A DNA stretch of 18,955 nt, taken from the NCBI GenBank assembly GCA_005656395.1, contig SRSI01000058.1:1-18955 (forward strand), in the 5' to 3' direction. The translations under genes and the position numbers were made by a program. Shown here piece by piece: positions 1 through 10,176 of the stretch. Under the pieces are notes generated by a model, which did no database searches, was not told the DNA's origin, and was given only the letters and a program-made list of their open reading frames with translations. This DNA comes from Strongyloides papillosus (Eukaryota > Nematoda > Chromadorea > Rhabditida > Strongyloididae). Within the stretch, counting starts at the first letter, position 1. Each line of letters starts with the position of its first letter.

Positions 1-152
1 AGTAGTTTGATGACAACAGCATTGTCCTCATCGACACTTCTACGTTTTCTTTTTGGAGCTGTTGTTGTTGCTGCAGATTGTGTGTTTGTTGGAGCACACG
101 CATTAATTGTAATGATGAGAGCAGCAAAAAGGAAGAATTTGAAGAATTGCAT
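1..152 (-). CDS. Small secreted protein, N-terminal part (runs off left edge)
   Basis: Read on the minus strand from an ATG at 152-150, the frame is open to the window edge (50 codons). The first 18 or so residues are a clear signal peptide: MQFFKF followed by a hydrophobic core, ending at INA, just before CAPTNT. A short Thr/Ala-rich stretch follows, then KRKRRSVDED at residues 34-43, a strong match to a furin/kexin-type basic cleavage site. This suggests a secreted pro-protein or propeptide. Small genes of this kind are common in nematodes. The start is supported by the signal peptide and by a TATA box at the right distance upstream. The rest lies outside the window, so no function can be given. 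Transcription diverges from the receptor array. It could also be a short cuticle or saliva-type effector protein, but nothing seen here decides that. Confidence 0.7.
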   Translation of the reverse strand, partial: MQFFKFFLFAALIITINACAPTNTQSAATTTAPKRKRRSVDEDNAVVIKL

Positions 153-204
153 AATTGAATAGGTAAACGGTTTTGAGTGGTGAATTTTGTGGAAAAGTGG
201 CTTT

Positions 205-212
205 CTTATATA
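205..212 (-). promoter_or_regulatory. TATA box of the left-edge secreted-protein gene
   Basis: On the minus strand this reads TATATAAG, about 53 bases upstream of the ATG at 152. That would place transcription start near 180 and give a short 5' leader. A second TATA-like stretch (TATATAAAAG, plus positions 231-240) lies just behind it and could be an alternative. This is a motif match only. Confidence 0.45.
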
Positions 213-1125
213 CCGAGTAAAAAGCAATAACTTTTATATATTAATGATAATGGTAGTATTAAAAATGATTTCCTTTTAGTGAATTACTATTATTATATAG
301 TATTGTTATTAATTTTACTATCAATTAATAAAATAAAAAATATCCAAAGAAATTATTTGATATAATTATGATGGTTTTTTAGGCAAATAATACTATTATC
401 ATTGCTTTTTTAGAAATATTATACTCTATTAAATTTAATAATCTATTGCTCAATAAAAGAAGTTAATATCTCAAAATGTAATTAAAGAAAGTTATAAAAG
501 TAACGATTGATAAGTTTTTAACAATATTATTTATTTGTAGCATGTTAAAAATCATAAACATATTAAGAATAATCATTTTTACATAAAATTTTATTACTAT
601 TTTTCTATTATATCGAAATGACCAATGAACTTTTAGTATTATTTTGGATACAAATTCAATGCTTTTCTAATGCTTTGGATTAAAAAATGTTAATGCTAAA
701 CTTTAAAAATAACCATCAATTTTATTTAAAACATGCTCTTATTTTATCAAAAGATTTGCAAGAAAAACAGTCTTAAAGATTATAATTCAATATGCAATGG
801 CATTTTCAAAAATAGATTTAATAACCAATTAACAAAAAATATGATATTTAAAATTTGATAAACTTCAAATAAACGGATCTATTTAATAAAGATTATTTGC
901 ACAGGGAAAAACGGTAAAAATCTATCAATATGACATAAATGTTAAAAAGTCATGTTTCAATCTGAATGCATTTACCTGGGGTACTTATGCAAATAAAAAA
1001 ATAACAAATTATCATTATTTAAGTTTATTCTTAGTAGTAATCAAGAAATGAAAAACTCATTTTTATAATTTTAGGCCTCATAATAGTTTTTCTAGTATAC
1101 TTTTTAAAAGCTACTATTTATATAA
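213..1125. other. AT-rich upstream region; from about 480 it belongs to receptor unit 1
   Basis: No gene is seen. From about 480 to 1125 the sequence resembles the stretch upstream of receptor gene 4 (about 5960-6620). Examples are the 'tttttaacaat' stretch with following T-rich text near 515-540 and 6004-6030, and the 'ttacataaaa' stretch near 580-590. The last 400 bases also resemble the upstream DNA of gene 3 (about 4510-4897). The duplicated unit therefore begins well upstream of the coding region. A TTTACCTGG box at 971-979 and an AAATTATCATT stretch near 1006 recur upstream of the other copies. Confidence 0.5.
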
Positions 1126-2110
1126 ATGGCTAACTCAACGGTGCCAAAATTTACTGATCCAACCGTTAATTTCAATACTATCAAGCATTAATCCTCTGTA
1201 TTATAGCAATTATACCAAATATGTATTTTTTACACCGATGCATAAAGTACAAATTATTTAGCAAAAGAAAATATTTAAAGTTATGACTATAATAATGTCA
1301 TCCGAATATATTGTTGATTCCACCGTACACATACTATTTTATGGATATCTTATTATTTGTTATCATACCAATAGTCAGGTTCATGTTAAAAATTGTAATA
1401 AATTTGGTATTTTTGATATAGGTGTTGAACAAATATTAACTGTAACACCATTTTATCTTCACTTCTTCCGTTTTTGGTTTCTGGTATTTAATAAGAAAAC
1501 AAGATGTTTTGCTTTCATACTTACAGTAATTATAATTATAACAATTGGACCGCTATTATATATATCTATTGGAATATATTTTGAAATAAATATTTACTAT
1601 TTACCAAAAAGTGGTTGTGGTTATCAAATTTTTAGTCGTTTACCATTTTATATGGAAACTATATATTTAAATAGTTTTGTTATATTTATCTTGCCAATTA
1701 TATTAATTTTTATTAACTATATTATCTATCATAAGGTTGGTAAGAAGATGTCTGATAATAATAGAGCAAAATCTATAGAATGTAGAAGGATTCTTAAAGG
1801 ATTAATAGTTCAAGGGATTTTTACGTTGATTTTTCAAGTTCCACCATTATTTTATATTCTTTTTAGTGCTATGAGTTAGTTTGAAATTCGTTTTTTTTAA
1901 ATATATATTTTAGCTTTTAATTTTTTTGACTATTTGGAGATTCCAATTGAATTTCTTCATTATATTGGATATAGTCTTTATGTTTTTTTTACAGTAGTTG
2001 CAATTAAAGATCTCAGACATATGATGTTGAAAGATATTGGTATTAATAATAAGGTTAAACCAAATTTTGTACACAATTCTCGTATTATGTCAAAATTTAT
2101 TTTGAAATGA
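1126..2110 (+). pseudogene. Seven-TM receptor gene 1 of the array, broken by two frameshifts
   Basis: This is a close paralogue of the intact gene at 4898-5868. The ATG at 1126 opens MANSTVPKFTDPTV, matching MADLKVPEYVDPTI of the intact copy. One T is missing near 1171-1174, which gives a TAA stop at 1189-1191. A second T is missing near 1274-1277. With both losses allowed for, the full receptor can be followed. From about 1277 the frame is open through TM2-TM6, including the conserved Cys before TM3, the HFFRFW motif at the end of TM3 and the GCGY motif of the second extracellular loop. The intron is 1875-1913 (39 bp, GTTAGT..TTTTAG). Exon 2 (1914-2110) encodes TM7 and the C-terminal tail with MMLKDIGI. 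Exon lengths plus two bases give a whole number of codons. It could be a true pseudogene, or two homopolymer errors in the assembly: both events shorten a T run by one. Confidence 0.8.
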
Positions 2111-2673
2111 ATTCAAATCAAATTATTGAATTATTCAAATGCAATTTTACAGTATTTTATAAATAGGAAACTTGTTAAAGTAAAAAAAAGTATTATTATT
2201 GAACAATTATAAATAATGATGTTAATAAACTTTTAAGATTAATATTCATTTGCAATAAGTTAAAAATCATGGAAGTTGAGTATAATTTTTACATCTAATA
2301 ATTTTATTTAAAACATGCTCACATTCATATTCAAAGATTAACAAAAAATTCTGCTAAAAATGTTATGACACGATGACATTTAAAACATAAATTAATTAAC
2401 TAATTATTAGAAAATATGGCTTTTGAAATTTTATAAACTTTAATTAATGATATATATTGAATAAAGACTAATTGAGGTGTTTCAAAATGTTAAAAGATTA
2501 ATAATATGAAATATAAATTAAAAATCTTTTTTTAATCTTAAATACTCTTTACCGGAAACGAGTATAGATTAAAAAAATTATCATTTTTAAAGTTTTGTTT
2601 ATTAAAAATCAAGCAATAACTATTTTTTTCTAATTTTTGGCTTTCTTACTAATTTTACCAGTATAATTTTTCA
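2111..2673. other. Spacer and upstream DNA of receptor unit 2
   Basis: No gene is seen. From about 2190 the sequence resembles the DNA upstream of gene 1, for example 'gttaaaaatcat' near 2260 and 544, and 'atttaaaacatgctc' near 2307 and 723. This shows that the duplicated unit includes upstream DNA. A TTTACC box occurs at 2548-2553, about 125 bases before the ATG of gene 2, followed by an ATTATCATT stretch near 2576. Confidence 0.45.
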
Positions 2674-3673
2674 ATGAAAATTATAAAAGAAAACTACGAT
2701 TTATTGGTACCAAGATATGTTGTTCCAGATATTAAATTCCAAGATTATCAAACATTTTTTCTTTGTTTCATAGCACTCATACTAAATATGTATTTTTTTG
2801 GTCGATGTTTAAAATACAAATTTTATAACTGCAGAAAATATTTCAAGTATATGATAGTTATTATGTCATTCGAATATATTGTCGTTTCTATGGTGCATGT
2901 ATTATTTTATGGTTATCTTATTTTTGTTATCTCAGTAATTATTCTATCAATGTAAAACATTGTAGTAAATTTGGAGCTTTTGATCTTATAATTGGTCAAA
3001 TACTAATTATAACTCCATTTTATCTTCAGTTTTGCCGTTTTTGGCATTTGGTATTAAATAAAAATTCAAAAATTTTTATAACGCTATTTATAATATTTAT
3101 AATTATATCAATTTTACCAGTTCTATATATGATGTTTGGACAATTTTTTGAAATAAATATTTATTTTGTATCAAAAAGTGGTTGTGGTTATAAAATTGTT
3201 AGTGAATTACCATTTCATAATGAAGTTTTATATTGTGATATATTTTTTATGTTTATACTACCATTTATTTTAATTTTTATTAATTATATTTTCTACTTTA
3301 ATGTTGTTAAGAAGATGTATGATAATAAAAATAGTAAAGGATCAATAATAGAATGTAAAAGGACTATTAAAGGATTAATTGCACAAGGAGTTTTTATAGT
3401 GATTTTTCATGTTCCTTTATTTTGTTATTTACTTTATTGTCATATAAGTTAGTTTATACTATTTTTAAAATATTTTTTTTAGCGTTCAATGAAATTGATT
3501 ATCTAGAGATTCCATTTTACTTTCTCTGTTATTTTGGATATAGTGTCAATATCTTTTTCACACTGTTTGTAATTGAAGATCTCAGAATAAAAATATTAGA
3601 AGATTTTGGTATAAACGTTAGTAATAATAAAGTCAAATCTATTTTTTTAAGAAATAGTCAAATAATACCATAA
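2674..3673 (+). pseudogene. Seven-TM receptor gene 2 of the array, one frameshift
   Basis: This is a more diverged member of the gene 1-4 subfamily. It starts MKIIKENYDLLVPRYVVPDI, and TM1 and TM2 follow in frame. The frame breaks after GYLIF near 2921-2926, where a run of five T stands where six are needed to continue into CYLSNYSINVKHCSKF. In the next frame the protein continues to the intron without a stop, with the conserved Cys before TM3, FCRFW at the end of TM3, GCGYKI in the second extracellular loop, and TM4-TM6. The intron is 3448-3482 (35 bp, GTTAGT..TTTTTTAG). Exon 2 (3483-3673) gives TM7 and ILEDFGI in the tail. Exon lengths plus one base make 322 codons. With only one lesion, in a T run, this could be a functional gene carrying a sequencing error. 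Confidence 0.75.
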
Positions 3674-4250
3674 TTTATTTCGAATTAAACATAAATCAAA
3701 TTATTGAATTACTCAAAGTTCATTTTTCTGTATTTTATCAATGGATACAATTGGTCAGATGAAGAAAAATAATTTTATTAAAAAAATAACCAATTTTTTA
3801 TGTCTTACCATTTTTTTTGAAAAACCCTCAATTTATAGTAAATTACAAATTATTATAAGATTGCTCATAATTTTTATAAAGGTTTACTTTAATTTTTATC
3901 ACCTTCTTTAAATAGTTGATCAACTTCAAGAAAAATAATAACGATATTAGTTGTTGTGGCGCCTTCTTCAGAATAAAAATCTTTATTTTAAAACGGAACT
4001 ATAAAATAGATACATAAAAGAAAAAATATTAATTAAGACTTACCCTCTATTTAGAGGTATAATATTTAGAGATACAATATTTAGAACGAACACGATAAAG
4101 TAAAATAATGACAAAAGTAGGGGTTTATACAGACATAATAGTAATGACACATAATATGTCATCCAATTTATTCACTTTCACATGTTATCTTAAATACAAT
4201 TCCTAAATTTTTCTATTATTTGCAATTTAATAATATTAATGCTAAAAATA
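3674..4250. other. AT-rich spacer between receptor units 2 and 3
   Basis: No coding region is recognised. A small perfect palindrome, CCTCTATTTAGAGG, lies at 4044-4057. It is followed by two similar 'aatatttaga' stretches near 4061 and 4077. From about 4200 the text resembles the DNA upstream of gene 4 near 6140-6190 and belongs to receptor unit 3. Confidence 0.4.
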
Positions 4251-4252
4251 TA

Positions 4253-4464
4253 CAGGGTGGGCCAAAATATGCTTCACAATTGTATTCAAACTACATAATA
4301 TTTTTTACAATTTAATCTTTTTTGTTAGTATAGATAAATTATGTTGCTAACTATTAGAAGATAAAAGTATCTTGAAATTATAATTGAAAGATATTACTAT
4401 ACATTACATAGTTTTTATTAAGAAATTTTGATTGTAACTGTGATGCATATTTTGACCCATCCTG
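4253..4464. mobile_element. Mariner-type miniature inverted-repeat element (MITE), 212 bp
   Basis: The ends are inverted repeats of 26 bases with three mismatches. The left end begins CAGGGTGGGCCAAAATATGC, and the right end, read on the other strand, begins CAGGATGGGTCAAAATATGC. Both ends are flanked by TA (4251-4252 and 4465-4466), the target duplication of the Tc1/mariner superfamily, whose ends often begin CAGGGTG. The inside is AT-rich with no reading frame, so the element is non-autonomous. The paralogous DNA upstream of gene 4 lacks it (empty site near 6200-6201), which supports insertion after the receptor unit was duplicated. Confidence 0.85.
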
Positions 4465-4897
4465 TATAAATGTCTAACAATTTTTATTAAAAATTTACAT
4501 TACTTCCAATCTTTATCAGAAGATTTATAAGAAATTTGGGCTATCGGATTATCCTTTAATATGCAGTGGCATTTCAAAAAATAATTTTAATAACCAAACT
4601 AATAGAAAATAGGATATTTGAAACTTTATAAAACTTAAATAACGACTTCTATTATTGGTAATATAAACTAATTGCGCTGGGAAAAAATAATAAAAGTATA
4701 TCAATATGATATAAAGGTTAATACGTCATCTTTCAATCTGGGGTGCTTTTTACCTGGTATTAATGTAAATAAAAAAATAATAAATTATCATTATTAAAAT
4801 TTATTCTTTGCTCTAATCAAGAAATAAATATTTTTTTATAATTTTCTTTTCTATATTAGCTTATCTAGTATATTTTAGAAAATTACTAATTATAGAA
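4465..4897. promoter_or_regulatory. Upstream region of receptor gene 3
   Basis: No gene is seen. This stretch is similar over most of its length to 740-1125 upstream of gene 1: shared 'caatatga(c/t)ataaa' near 928 and 4704, 'tttcaatctg' near 956 and 4732, and a TTTACCTGG box at 4749-4757. An AAATTATCATTATT stretch follows near 4782. The boxes sit about 150 and 115 bases before the ATG in each copy and are candidates for the promoter or enhancer of the family. This is inferred from similarity among copies only. Confidence 0.4.
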
Positions 4898-5868
4898 ATG
4901 GCTGATTTAAAGGTGCCAGAATATGTCGATCCAACTATAAAATTTCAAGATTACCAAGCATTAATCCTTTGTAGTATAGCAATCATACCAAATATATATT
5001 TTTTACATCGGTGTGTAAAGTACAAATTATTTAGTAAAAGGGAATACTTCAAAATTATGACAGTAATAATGTCATCTGAATACATTATTGATTCCACAAT
5101 ACACTTATTATTTTGTGGATACCTAATTATTTGTTATCATACTAATAGTAAGATCCATGTTAAAAATTGCATTAAGTTTAGTATTTTTGATATGAGTGTT
5201 GAACAAATATTAACTGTAACACCATTTTATCTTCACTTCTTCCGTTTTTGGTTTCTGGTATTTAATAAGAAAACAAGATATTTTGTGGTGATATTTATAA
5301 TTATTATAGTTATAACAATCGGGCCGCTATTATATATAACGATTGGACAATATTTTGAAATAAATATTTATTATGTACCAAAAAGTGGTTGTGGTTATCA
5401 AAATTTTAGTGATATACCGTTTTATATGGAAGTTATGCATTTCAATAGTTTTGTTATATTTATCTTACCAATTATACTAATTTTCATTAATTATTTTATC
5501 TACTGTAATGTTGTTAAAAGGATATCTGACAGTAATAGAGCAAAAATGATAGAATGTAAAAGGATTCTAAAAGGATTAATATTTCAAGGGCTTTTTACGT
5601 TGATTTTTCAAGCTCCACCATTATTTTATTTGATTTATTATAATATGGGTCAGTTTAAAATTTGTTTTTTTTAAAATAATTTTTAGCTTTTAATTCAATT
5701 GATTATTTGGAGATTCCACTAGATTTTCTTTTTTATATTGGAAATAGTCTTTATGTCTTTTTTACAGTAGTTGCAATTAAAGATCTCAGAAACATGATGT
5801 TGGAAGATATTGGTATAAAGAATAAAACCAAACCTATTTTTTTAAGAAAAGCACATAAAATGCAATAA
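4898..5868 (+). CDS. Seven-TM chemoreceptor-like protein, receptor gene 3 (intact)
   Basis: Two exons, 4898-5648 and 5687-5868, are joined across a 38-bp phase-1 intron (GTCAGT..TTTTAG) to give 310 aa. Seven hydrophobic segments lie at about residues 21-40, 53-80, 100-122, 128-152, 180-206, 224-248 and 258-282. Cys91 just before TM3 and Cys165 in GCGY of the second extracellular loop are placed like the disulphide pair of G-protein-coupled receptors. Arg116 in HFFRFW stands where the DRY Arg would be. A stretch ending TM4, IGPLLYITIGQYFEINIYY, and the tail motif MMLEDIGIKN are shared with all paralogues. The start matches the MA(D/E)L starts of the copies. Length and layout fit nematode serpentine chemoreceptors. 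I cannot assign the class (sr- letter) or ligand. A sensory, cell-surface role is inferred. Confidence 0.88.
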
Positions 5869-6620
5869 CTTTATTTTGATTATAACCTCGTTATAAAATT
5901 TTTCAGAGTTTAAATTCAATGTATTTTATCAAATGGATACTGTTAATTTATATGATTTAAAGTAATTTTTTTAAAGAAATTAGTAATAAAAGCTCTTATA
6001 AATTTTTAACAATACTATTTGTTTCTTATTTTAAAAATTTTAAAAAATTTAAGCATAAGAATTACACATAAAACTTTTATTGTTATTTTTTTATTATTTT
6101 TAAATTACCAATCAACTTTGTAAATATTGCTTTGAGTAAAATTTTACACTTTTTCTATCGTTTCTGATTTAATAAAAAATAGCTAATATCAAAAGTAATT
6201 AAATGTCTAACAACTTCTATCTAAATCTTTTCTTATATTATTTTAAATTTTATCAAAAAATTCACAGAAATTTCACATTAACGGACTATTATATAATTTG
6301 CAATGGCATTTTTAAGGCTAAATTTTAATAACTAATTATTACAAATATGACATTTACAACTTGATAAATTTTCGCTTATAATCCTATTGAATAAAGACTA
6401 ATTACGTAAGATAAAATGCTAGAAATTTTACAAGATGATATAATAGAGAATCCTTCTTACAAACTAATTTACTTTTTACCTAGTACTAGTATTAATGAAA
6501 AATTGCAAATTGTCATTATTCAAGTTTATACTTATTAATAAGTAGGAAGTTTTTTTTTTAATTTTAAACCTTCGTTTTTTTGTTTCTAAAAAATTTCTCT
6601 CAAACTTGCTTATTTTAGAA
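5869..6620. promoter_or_regulatory. Spacer and upstream region of receptor gene 4
   Basis: No gene is seen. From about 5960 onward it is similar to the DNA upstream of gene 1 (from about 480), and from about 6140 to that of gene 3. It contains the empty site (TA at 6200-6201) that matches the element insertion upstream of gene 3. A TTTACC box is at 6475-6480. A TTATTTTAG at 6610-6618 ends two bases before the ATG and could be a splice acceptor for a trans-spliced leader. Confidence 0.4.
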
Positions 6621-7592
6621 ATGGCTGAATTAATAGTACCAGAATATCTTGATCCAACAATCAATTGTGAACAATATCTATCAGTTACACTTAGTTGCTT
6701 AGCAATCCTACCAAATCTATATTTTTTACATCGAAGTATATATTATAAAGAATTTAATAAGAGAAAACATTTTAAGTATATGACAATTATTATGTCATCT
6801 GAATATGTTTTTGCTTCTATTATACACGCATCATTTAATGGATATCTTGTTATTAATTATTATACTGGTAATCAGATATTTGTTAAATTTTGTTCAAAGT
6901 TTTCAATACTTGATCTTTATGTTAGACAAATATTAATCGCAACACCATTTTATCTTCATTTTTTCCGTTTTTGGCTTCTGGTATTTAATAAGAAAAAAAG
7001 ATATTTTGTTTTTACACTAGTAATAATTATAATTATAACAATTGGACCTTTATTATACATGATGTGTGGACAATATTTTGAGATTAATATATATTTTTTA
7101 CCAAAAGGTGGATGTGGTTATCAAATTTTTAGTGATATACCATTTTATATAGAGATTATGTATTGTAATCTGTTTGTTGTACTTGCTTTACCATTTACTT
7201 TAATTTTAATTAATTATCTTCTCTATCGGAGTGTTGCTAAAAAGTTGTATAATACTGATAGACCAAAAGTAATGGAATGTAGAAGAATTCTTAAGGGAAT
7301 ATTACTTCAAGGACTGTTTGCATTGGTTTTTCAAATTCCACCAATAGCTTATCTTTTATATTATTCTATAAGTTAGTTTATAATATTTAATCTAATATAT
7401 TTTTTAGCAAGAAATGTTTTTGAAAATTTTTTGGATATTATAGTGCACTTTATTTTCTATATTGGATATAATCTTTATGTCTTTTTTACAGTACTTGAAA
7501 TTAAAGATCTCAGAATTATGATGTTGAACGATATTGGCATAAAAAATAAAATCAAACCTGTTTTTTTAAGAAATCCTCGTATAACACCATAA
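6621..7592 (+). CDS. Seven-TM chemoreceptor-like protein, receptor gene 4 (intact)
   Basis: Exons 6621-7371 and 7408-7592, with a 36-bp phase-1 intron (GTTAGT..TTTTTAG), give 311 aa. The start at 6621 (MAELIVPEYLDPTI) aligns with gene 3; the frame is open a little further upstream but has no ATG there. The protein lines up residue for residue with gene 3 through exon 1: PNLYFLHR after TM1, Cys91 before TM3, HFFRFW with Arg116, GCGY with Cys165, and FSDIPFY before TM5. Exon 2 gives TM7 (FYIGYNLYVFFTVLEIKDLR) and the MMLNDIGIKNK tail. Exon 2 before TM7 (ENFLDIIVHF) differs more from the other copies than the rest. If the intron is kept, its first bases give an in-frame TAG and the protein would lack TM7. 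Receptor class and ligand are unknown. Confidence 0.88.
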
Positions 7593-10176
7593 CTTACATT
7601 GAATTTGACAAAAAATTAGACTTATATAATTACTATTTTACTATATTTTTCAAAAGATACTTTTAAATTAAATGAATCTTTGCATTTTTATTTAAAAAAA
7701 ATTACTAGTAATGAAATTGAAAAATATTAATAATAAAAAAAACAACCAGACCGAATTATTTATGTAACTAATTATTTTCCACATCTTATCATTTCTTTAA
7801 TAAAGTTTAAGAATTTTCTTAGCATATTATTTTGCGAGAAGTTCAATTAAATAAAATATCCATCTACAATCTATTTTTATCTTACAAAAAATAATCATTC
7901 TCAGAAATTTTATGACATTCTGATAACAATTTCTAACTCATCATATACCGAAAATATTGGATTTATTAATACTAATAAATTTCATTCGTCTAAGGATTAA
8001 AATTTAGAACTTTGGTTTTTAATTATTTTCTAGAGAACAAAAAAAATTGTATGTCCTAATAATAAAAAAACATTGATATATTGACTTGAGACAGCTAACC
8101 AGGAATAAATTCTTTACATAATCACATCATTTCGATTTTTAAATGTATCTCAAAAGGCTAATTATTTCACAGACATTCTAAAACGTTTCTACAAATCATT
8201 TTATAATAGCGGTTTATATAATTTCCTCATTTTCTCACATCATAAAAATTCATTATTTCTTTCCTGTTTTACATAAAATTGAAAGGGCAAAGTGCCTTGT
8301 CACATTTTTAAAAATGAAATCATTTTACAATCGAGTTTAGTAATAAATTGATTTATATTACTAACGTATATTCTTTGTTATCATTTCATTAATTCATATG
8401 TATAATATTTTTATTTTTGTCAACAAAAATGATAATTATAATATTATTTCTTGACATACTACATCACTACATTTTGAGATATTTAATGTGCTAAAAAATA
8501 GGGCTAGAAAAAGAAAATTACCCCCTTTTTAATTATTTCAAATATTATAATGAGTTAATATTTATCTTTTAATATAAGACAATAGGTTATACAAGATTAA
8601 CAATCTATTGATTTTGTTATTTTAAAAAATGCAAGATTATTTATTTTAGTAATACTACAACTTCAGGAAATGTATAATTTTTTAATTAACTAAATTATTT
8701 TGTAATTTGTGGGCATATTAAATTTATATAAATATATTTGTGTTCCATGGTACTTTCACATGGTATGAGACTTTTTATTTATATTAGATTTAGTTACTAA
8801 CATATAGTATTTTAGGAAATTCAAATTAGTATTCTTAACAAGTTGATTGTTATAACTTCTAAAAAGTTTTTGATAATATTTTTATTTCTGAAGTATAGAA
8901 CAAACCTTGTTAATCGTTTTGCTTTTTGAACAGTTTTCAGATGTTGGTGGTTATAAGAAATTTATGATTAAGTACAAAATATATATAATTTTTAATCCAC
9001 AAGTTTACAAAAAAGTTAAATTGTAGTATTTGCAAAATAATTAATATAGTTTTACTTTTATATTTGGCACACCAACTAAATTATAATTTCCCATTTGACT
9101 TACTAAAAATAGTTAATTGTAAGTATCATTAACTTTGTTAAATAGTTCTATTATACGAATCTTTCATAGTCATTAAAGTATTAATTTAAGAGAATTTTAT
9201 ATACTCTGAGAATGGTGTGTGTACTTGTCAACTGAAAATGCTATATAACGTGTAACTTTAACTAATCAGACATTTTTTTAAACTTTAAAATGATAAATTA
9301 CTTAATTATCTAGAAGAAAAAATTTGTTAACTAAACTTTTGAACTTTGGTTTTTTTTCTTTTAGAATATAAATAAAATTTTTCATGGTTTACTATTTTAA
9401 TTTATATATATTTTCTATCAATTTTTATTTTCTATTTAACGTTAGTATCAAATTTCTATTTATGATGATTTTTAATTTAACTTACACATAATTTTGTAGA
9501 TAAAATATGTTGATTATTTTAAAATAGAATATCACTGATTAAACAGTGCATAACTTAGATGAATATATTTAAATATTATGATAAGTATTTGAAAATAACT
9601 ATAAAATTTGGAAACTTTTATAAATTCTGTCATATATTAAAGTTTAATTTATAAATTACTTGAAAAAAAAATATTTTCTTGAATATCTGTTCATCTAATA
9701 TTTATTTTTACAATTAAAAATACTGCGGATTAATTTAAAACGAATCATGTAATCTTTTTTTCCAGGAATATTTTAAGAAAATTATAAATTAATAGGATAA
9801 AGTATTTATATACAATTTTAAATAATTTTTTGTTTAAAATATAAAATAGAAGATTTTAATTCTACGTAGTTTTCAAAGTAAAATATCATCAGTGTCGTAC
9901 AAAATTAAAATATAAAATATTGATAACTTTATGTATATATTTAAATATTAACCAAATAGCTCTGATAGATTATTATGTTTCATCAAGATTTTTAAAATAT
10001 TATATATGTTTTAATAAAAATATAAAAGCTTAAGAAAATGACAAATTTGATAAAATTTTATTTATGTGTTCCGATATATTTTCTATTTGCGAGAGATGAC
10101 AATAAAATCTTTTATAAAATAATGATTACCCTCTTCTAATTTAAGTTTATCATATCCTAATTTCATATTCTATAGA
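7593..10176. other. 2.6-kb gene-free AT-rich stretch between the two receptor subfamilies
   Basis: I found no reading frame of useful length, no receptor motif relic (no FRFW, GCGY or DIGIK-like coding stretch on either strand) and no element ends. It includes a run of Cs and Ts at 8520-8528, a 'catggta' direct repeat near 8746 and 8760, and many A/T homopolymers. It may hold control DNA for gene 5 or old, unrecognisable duplicated DNA. Nothing more can be supported. Confidence 0.4.

Noticed and set aside
4044..4057. CCTCTATTTAGAGG palindrome as the end of an insertion element
   Set aside because: There is no partner copy nearby, no target duplication and no coding content; it is only a short palindrome.
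6476..6664. Minus-strand open frame of 62 codons across the start of receptor gene 4
   Set aside because: It overlaps the start of an intact plus-strand gene and its promoter, has low-complexity Lys/Asn/Ser content and no recognisable feature.
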